Shown in pieces: positions 6,753-9,106 of a stretch of 9,106 nucleotides of DNA. The position numbers and the translations under genes were made by a program. How positions within the stretch are numbered: position 1 is the first letter of the stretch; the number at the start of each line of letters is the position of its first letter. The notes beneath the pieces were generated by a model. The model was not told the DNA's origin. It ran no database searches and saw nothing but the letters and a program-made list of their open reading frames with translations. The stretch spans positions 1 through 9,106 of the forward strand of contig CAMDOY010000131.1 of assembly GCA_945903655.1 (NCBI GenBank). Reading direction: 5' to 3'. The DNA is from Rhizobium sp. Q54 (GTDB lineage: Bacteria > Pseudomonadota > Alphaproteobacteria > Rhizobiales > Beijerinckiaceae).

Positions 6753-6787
6753 ATTGCCTGCAGCCCACCAAACTACGGAGCCCACCC

Positions 6788-7411
6788 ATGCCTCCACATC
6801 CTCCCTTCATAGCGCTGCCCGATCCCGACGCAACGTTGCTTGCCCAAGTGCGCGCCCGCTACGAAGCGGGCGAGATCACTTCCGCCGAAGCGGCCAAAAC
6901 CCTGGGCTTCTCGCGCAAGACGCTCACCCACCGCATCGCCCACAAATGGTTCTGGCGCGTGCCTCAGCGTCTGGCCGCCAGCAAGGCGCGGCGCACGCTT
7001 CGCGAGGCTGCGAAGATCGCGCCCAAACGCGCAAAGGGCGCCGTCGCGCACAAATCCATTTCCCGCAAAGAGACATCGCCCCTCGCGCTGTATCAGATGC
7101 TCATGGTTGAGATCGCGCGGCTCATGCGCGTCATTCCGGCCAATGTGGATGAGAGCGGCCTGCCCAAAGATCCCGAGCGTCACGTCAAGATGACGAGCGC
7201 CTTGGTGAAGCTGCAAGCCGACGCCGTGAGGCTCCATGACGTCATCAAATCGCAAAACAAGGAGCGCAGCCGCGATGCAGCCGCAGACGCCGCAAATCCC
7301 GACGCCTCCTCCGCTACCGCCGACCTGGCCCGGCTGCGGGCTGACCTGGCTCAGAAGCTCGGCGAGGCGCAACCCGGCGAAGCTGACGAAGCTGCTGGCG
7401 AGTTTAACTAG
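6788..7411 (+). CDS. Small-terminase-like protein with N-terminal HTH
   Basis: This is a 207-aa protein whose ATG is preceded by GGAG at 7 bases. Residues about 18-60 carry a helix-turn-helix pattern (ARYEAGEITSAEAAKTLGFS, then RKTLTHRIAHKW), as in DNA-recognising small terminase subunits. A basic stretch follows (about 64-95), then a helical core (97-155) and an Ala/Asp-rich tail. The gene lies directly upstream of, and overlaps, the large terminase gene, the usual position of the small subunit. In RcGTA-like clusters gene 1 has this role. By family knowledge it would bind DNA and recruit the large subunit to start packaging. The assignment rests on position and the HTH rather than on a specific family signature. 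It is longer than many GTA small terminases. Another possibility is a phage transcription regulator. Confidence 0.65.
   Translation: MPPHPPFIALPDPDATLLAQVRARYEAGEITSAEAAKTLGFSRKTLTHRIAHKWFWRVPQRLAASKARRTLREAAKIAPKRAKGAVAHKSISRKETSPLALYQMLMVEIARLMRVIPANVDESGLPKDPERHVKMTSALVKLQADAVRLHDVIKSQNKERSRDAAADAANPDASSATADLARLRADLAQKLGEAQPGEADEAAGEFN
7259..7264 (+). promoter_or_regulatory. Ribosome binding site deciding the start of the large terminase gene
   Basis: AAGGAG stands 10 bases before the ATG at 7275, inside the upstream coding region. The other in-frame candidate (ATG 7236) has only GAGG at 4 bases. No further ATG, GTG or TTG occurs in frame until well inside the ATPase domain, so 7275 is preferred. 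Confidence 0.45.
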
Positions 7412-8672
7412 CGCAGACCTCGCCGCGCTCAATTCCCTCTGGGAACTGAACGGTCGCCAAGATCAACGCCCGCCGCTGCGCGCCCGCGATGGCGCACCCT
7501 GGACCCAGTGGCTTGTCATGGGCGGGCGCGGCGCGGGCAAGACGCGCACGGGCGCCGAATGGGTGCGCGGCCTCGCACTGGGCCTGCCGGGCTTTGCGAT
7601 GAAACCCGTGGGGCGCATCGCCCTCATCGGCGAAACCATGGCCGATGTGCGCGATGTCATGGTGGAGGGCGTCTCGGGCCTGCTCTCCATTCATGGTCGG
7701 GAGCGGCCACAATGGGAGCCCTCGCGGCGGCGTCTCCAATGGACCAATGGCGCCACGGCGCAATGCTTCTCCGCCGAAGATCCTGAAAGCCTGCGCGGGC
7801 CGCAATTCGAATGCGCCTGGCTCGATGAGCTCGGCAAATGGCGTCACGATCAGGAGTGTTTCGACATGCTGCAATTCGGCTTGCGTCTGGGCGAGCATCC
7901 CCGTCAGGTCATCACCACAACGCCGCGCCCCACCCTTTTGTTGAAGCGCCTGCTGGTGGATCCCCGCAGCGCGGTGACACGCTCCAAGACCATCGACAAT
8001 TCAGCGCATCTCGCGCCTGATTTCTTTCGCAGCGTTGTGGCGCGCTATGCGGGCACGCGGCTGGGGCGGCAGGAGCTGGATGGCGAAATGATCGAGGATC
8101 GCACGGACGCGCTCTTCACCCGCGCCATGATCGAGACTCAGCGTTGCGACACGGCGCCGCCCCTGCGGCAGATCGTGGTTGCTGTGGATCCTCCCGCCAG
8201 CGCGCACAAACGCGCGGATAAATGCGGCATCATCGCGGTTGGCATGGATGCGGAGGACATTCTCTATGTGCTCGCGGACAACACGCTAAGCGAGGCGCGC
8301 CCCGCCGCATGGTCTGCGGCGGCGGTGGCGCTTTATCATCGCTTGGAAGCTGACGCGCTGGTGGCCGAAGTGAACCAGGGCGGCGACATGGTGGGCGCGG
8401 TCATCGGCGAATGCGACGCCAGCGTGCCCGTCCGCAAGGTGCGGGCCACCCGCGGCAAATATCTTCGCGCGGCGCCGGTGGCGCAGCTCTATGAGCAGGG
8501 CCGCGTACGCCATGTGGGCGCGCTGCCCGAGCTGGAAGATGAAATGTGCGCCTTTGGTCCCGGCGGATTGCCCAATGGGCGCAGTCCTGATCGTCTCGAC
8601 GCGCTGGTCTGGGCCGTGAGCGAACTGGCCCTGAAGCCGCGCAGCGCAGGCCCAAAGCTGCGTCGCCTTTAG
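7275..8672 (+). CDS. Phage / gene transfer agent terminase large subunit (DNA packaging protein)
   Basis: This 465-aa motor pumps DNA into a prohead using ATP and cuts it with its C-terminal nuclease. The ATPase domain shows a Walker A (GGRGAGKTRTGAEW, from about residue 83), a Walker B with catalytic acid (AWLDE, D184-E185) and TTTPRP as the likely coupling motif. The nuclease domain shows a first Asp in VAVDPP (about 305), E365 in AEVNQGGD and a last Asp in DRLDALVWA (about 442). RQELDGEMIEDRTDALFTR, RKVRATRGKY and YEQGRVRHVG match the COG5323 type of RcGTA-like terminases. Its N-terminus overlaps the small-terminase-like gene by 137 bases in another frame. The first 20 residues are Pro-rich and unlike the family, so the functional start may lie nearer KLLASLTSADLAAL. 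It is followed 27 bases later by the portal gene. Confidence 0.93.
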   Translation: MQPQTPQIPTPPPLPPTWPGCGLTWLRSSARRNPAKLTKLLASLTSADLAALNSLWELNGRQDQRPPLRARDGAPWTQWLVMGGRGAGKTRTGAEWVRGLALGLPGFAMKPVGRIALIGETMADVRDVMVEGVSGLLSIHGRERPQWEPSRRRLQWTNGATAQCFSAEDPESLRGPQFECAWLDELGKWRHDQECFDMLQFGLRLGEHPRQVITTTPRPTLLLKRLLVDPRSAVTRSKTIDNSAHLAPDFFRSVVARYAGTRLGRQELDGEMIEDRTDALFTRAMIETQRCDTAPPLRQIVVAVDPPASAHKRADKCGIIAVGMDAEDILYVLADNTLSEARPAAWSAAAVALYHRLEADALVAEVNQGGDMVGAVIGECDASVPVRKVRATRGKYLRAAPVAQLYEQGRVRHVGALPELEDEMCAFGPGGLPNGRSPDRLDALVWAVSELALKPRSAGPKLRRL

Positions 8673-8699
8673 TTTTCTCCTGACCTGAGGTTTCTCATC

Positions 8700-9106
8700 A
8701 TGGCGAATTTTCTCTCGCGCTTGCTGCGCGCGGGCGCGTCGACGCGCGTCCCCGCTTTCGATCAAAAGGCCTCGCGCGCGGGGCCGCTGATCGCCCATCT
8801 CACCTATGGCGGCGCGCGCTATGCCCCGCGCGATGCGGTGGAGCTGACGCGCCTTGGTTATGAGCGCAACCCCGTGGCCTATCGCGCCGTGCGCATGGTG
8901 GCCGAGGCCGCCGCCAGCATTCCCTGGCGCACTTATGAAGGGCGCGACGAGATCGATGATCATCCCGCGCTCGCCTTGCTGGCGCGGCCCAATCCCGTGG
9001 AGATCGGGCCAGCCTTTCTTGAGGGGATCGTCAGCAATCTCCTCCTCTTCGGCAACGCCTATGTGGAGGCCGCGCGCATTGATGGGGAGGTGCGCGAACT
9101 CTATGG
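8700..9106 (+). CDS. HK97-family phage portal protein (N-terminal part, cut by window edge)
   Basis: The ATG at 8700 has GAGG 9 bases upstream and opens a frame of 135 complete codons to the window edge. The protein begins MANFLSRLLRAG. It continues with LTRLGYERNPVAYRAVRMVA, then AEAAASIPWRTY, HPALALLARPNP and NLLLFGNAYVEA, the order typical of HK97-type portal proteins, including RcGTA gene 3. The portal forms the ring at the prohead vertex through which the terminase moves DNA. Position directly after the terminase agrees. Protease, capsid and tail genes are expected beyond the window. Confidence 0.92.
   Translation, partial: MANFLSRLLRAGASTRVPAFDQKASRAGPLIAHLTYGGARYAPRDAVELTRLGYERNPVAYRAVRMVAEAAASIPWRTYEGRDEIDDHPALALLARPNPVEIGPAFLEGIVSNLLLFGNAYVEAARIDGEVRELY

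Noticed and set aside
6773..7432. 219-codon minus-strand frame opposite the small-terminase-like gene
   Set aside because: The plus strand has the ribosome site, the HTH pattern and packaging gene order. The minus-strand product is a low-complexity shadow.
8286..8963. 225-codon minus-strand frame opposite the terminase and portal genes
   Set aside because: It runs across two well-supported plus-strand genes and shows His/Ala/Arg-rich shadow composition.
1..9106. tRNA, rRNA, CRISPR arrays, insertion sequences and att-type direct repeats
   Set aside because: No cloverleaf, regularly spaced repeats, transposase or integrase coding, or long direct repeats were seen on reading both strands.

Overview
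The window is GC-rich and densely coded. Its gene content points to an alphaproteobacterium of the Hyphomicrobiales (Rhizobiales) type. The evidence is the DUF2336 protein, the PBP1A / DUF1214 / DUF1254 cluster, a YcgN-type cysteine-cluster protein, a full CtrA-type box, and a phage packaging module resembling the RcGTA-like gene transfer agents of this class. A genus cannot be named from the sequence.

Left part (1-4732, all minus strand). Reading in the direction of transcription, a class A penicillin-binding protein (744 aa, GTG start) is followed after 9 bases by a DUF1214 protein (200 aa, TTG start). That gene overlaps a DUF1254-type small membrane protein (196 aa) by ATGA. The three look like one envelope operon. 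A 184-base gap follows, holding a perfect TTAA-N7-TTAAC box (1170-1186) and a CATAAT -10 candidate. After it comes a DUF2336 gene that is still open at the left window edge.

Middle part (4733-6232). A 199-base divergent region carries a perfect 8+2+8 inverted repeat and separates the PBP operon from a plus-strand YcgN-family gene (163 aa). That gene runs tail to tail, with a 4-base overlap, into a minus-strand sugar phosphate isomerase/epimerase (TIM barrel) gene with a complete E-D-H-E metal site.

Right part (6233-9106, plus strand). A well-formed sigma70-like promoter (TTGACA-N17-TAGGGT) leads into a possible 38-codon leader ORF, a 69-aa protein of unknown function in visibly more AT-rich DNA, and a strong rho-independent terminator. 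Directly after the terminator begins a phage-type DNA packaging module: a small-terminase-like protein, the large terminase (ATPase and nuclease motifs present) and an HK97-type portal protein cut by the window edge. No integrase, repressor or att site is visible between host genes and packaging genes. This fits an RcGTA-like gene transfer agent better than a complete prophage edge, but the rest of the cluster lies outside the window. The terminator between the only visible promoter and the packaging genes is the most notable regulatory feature.
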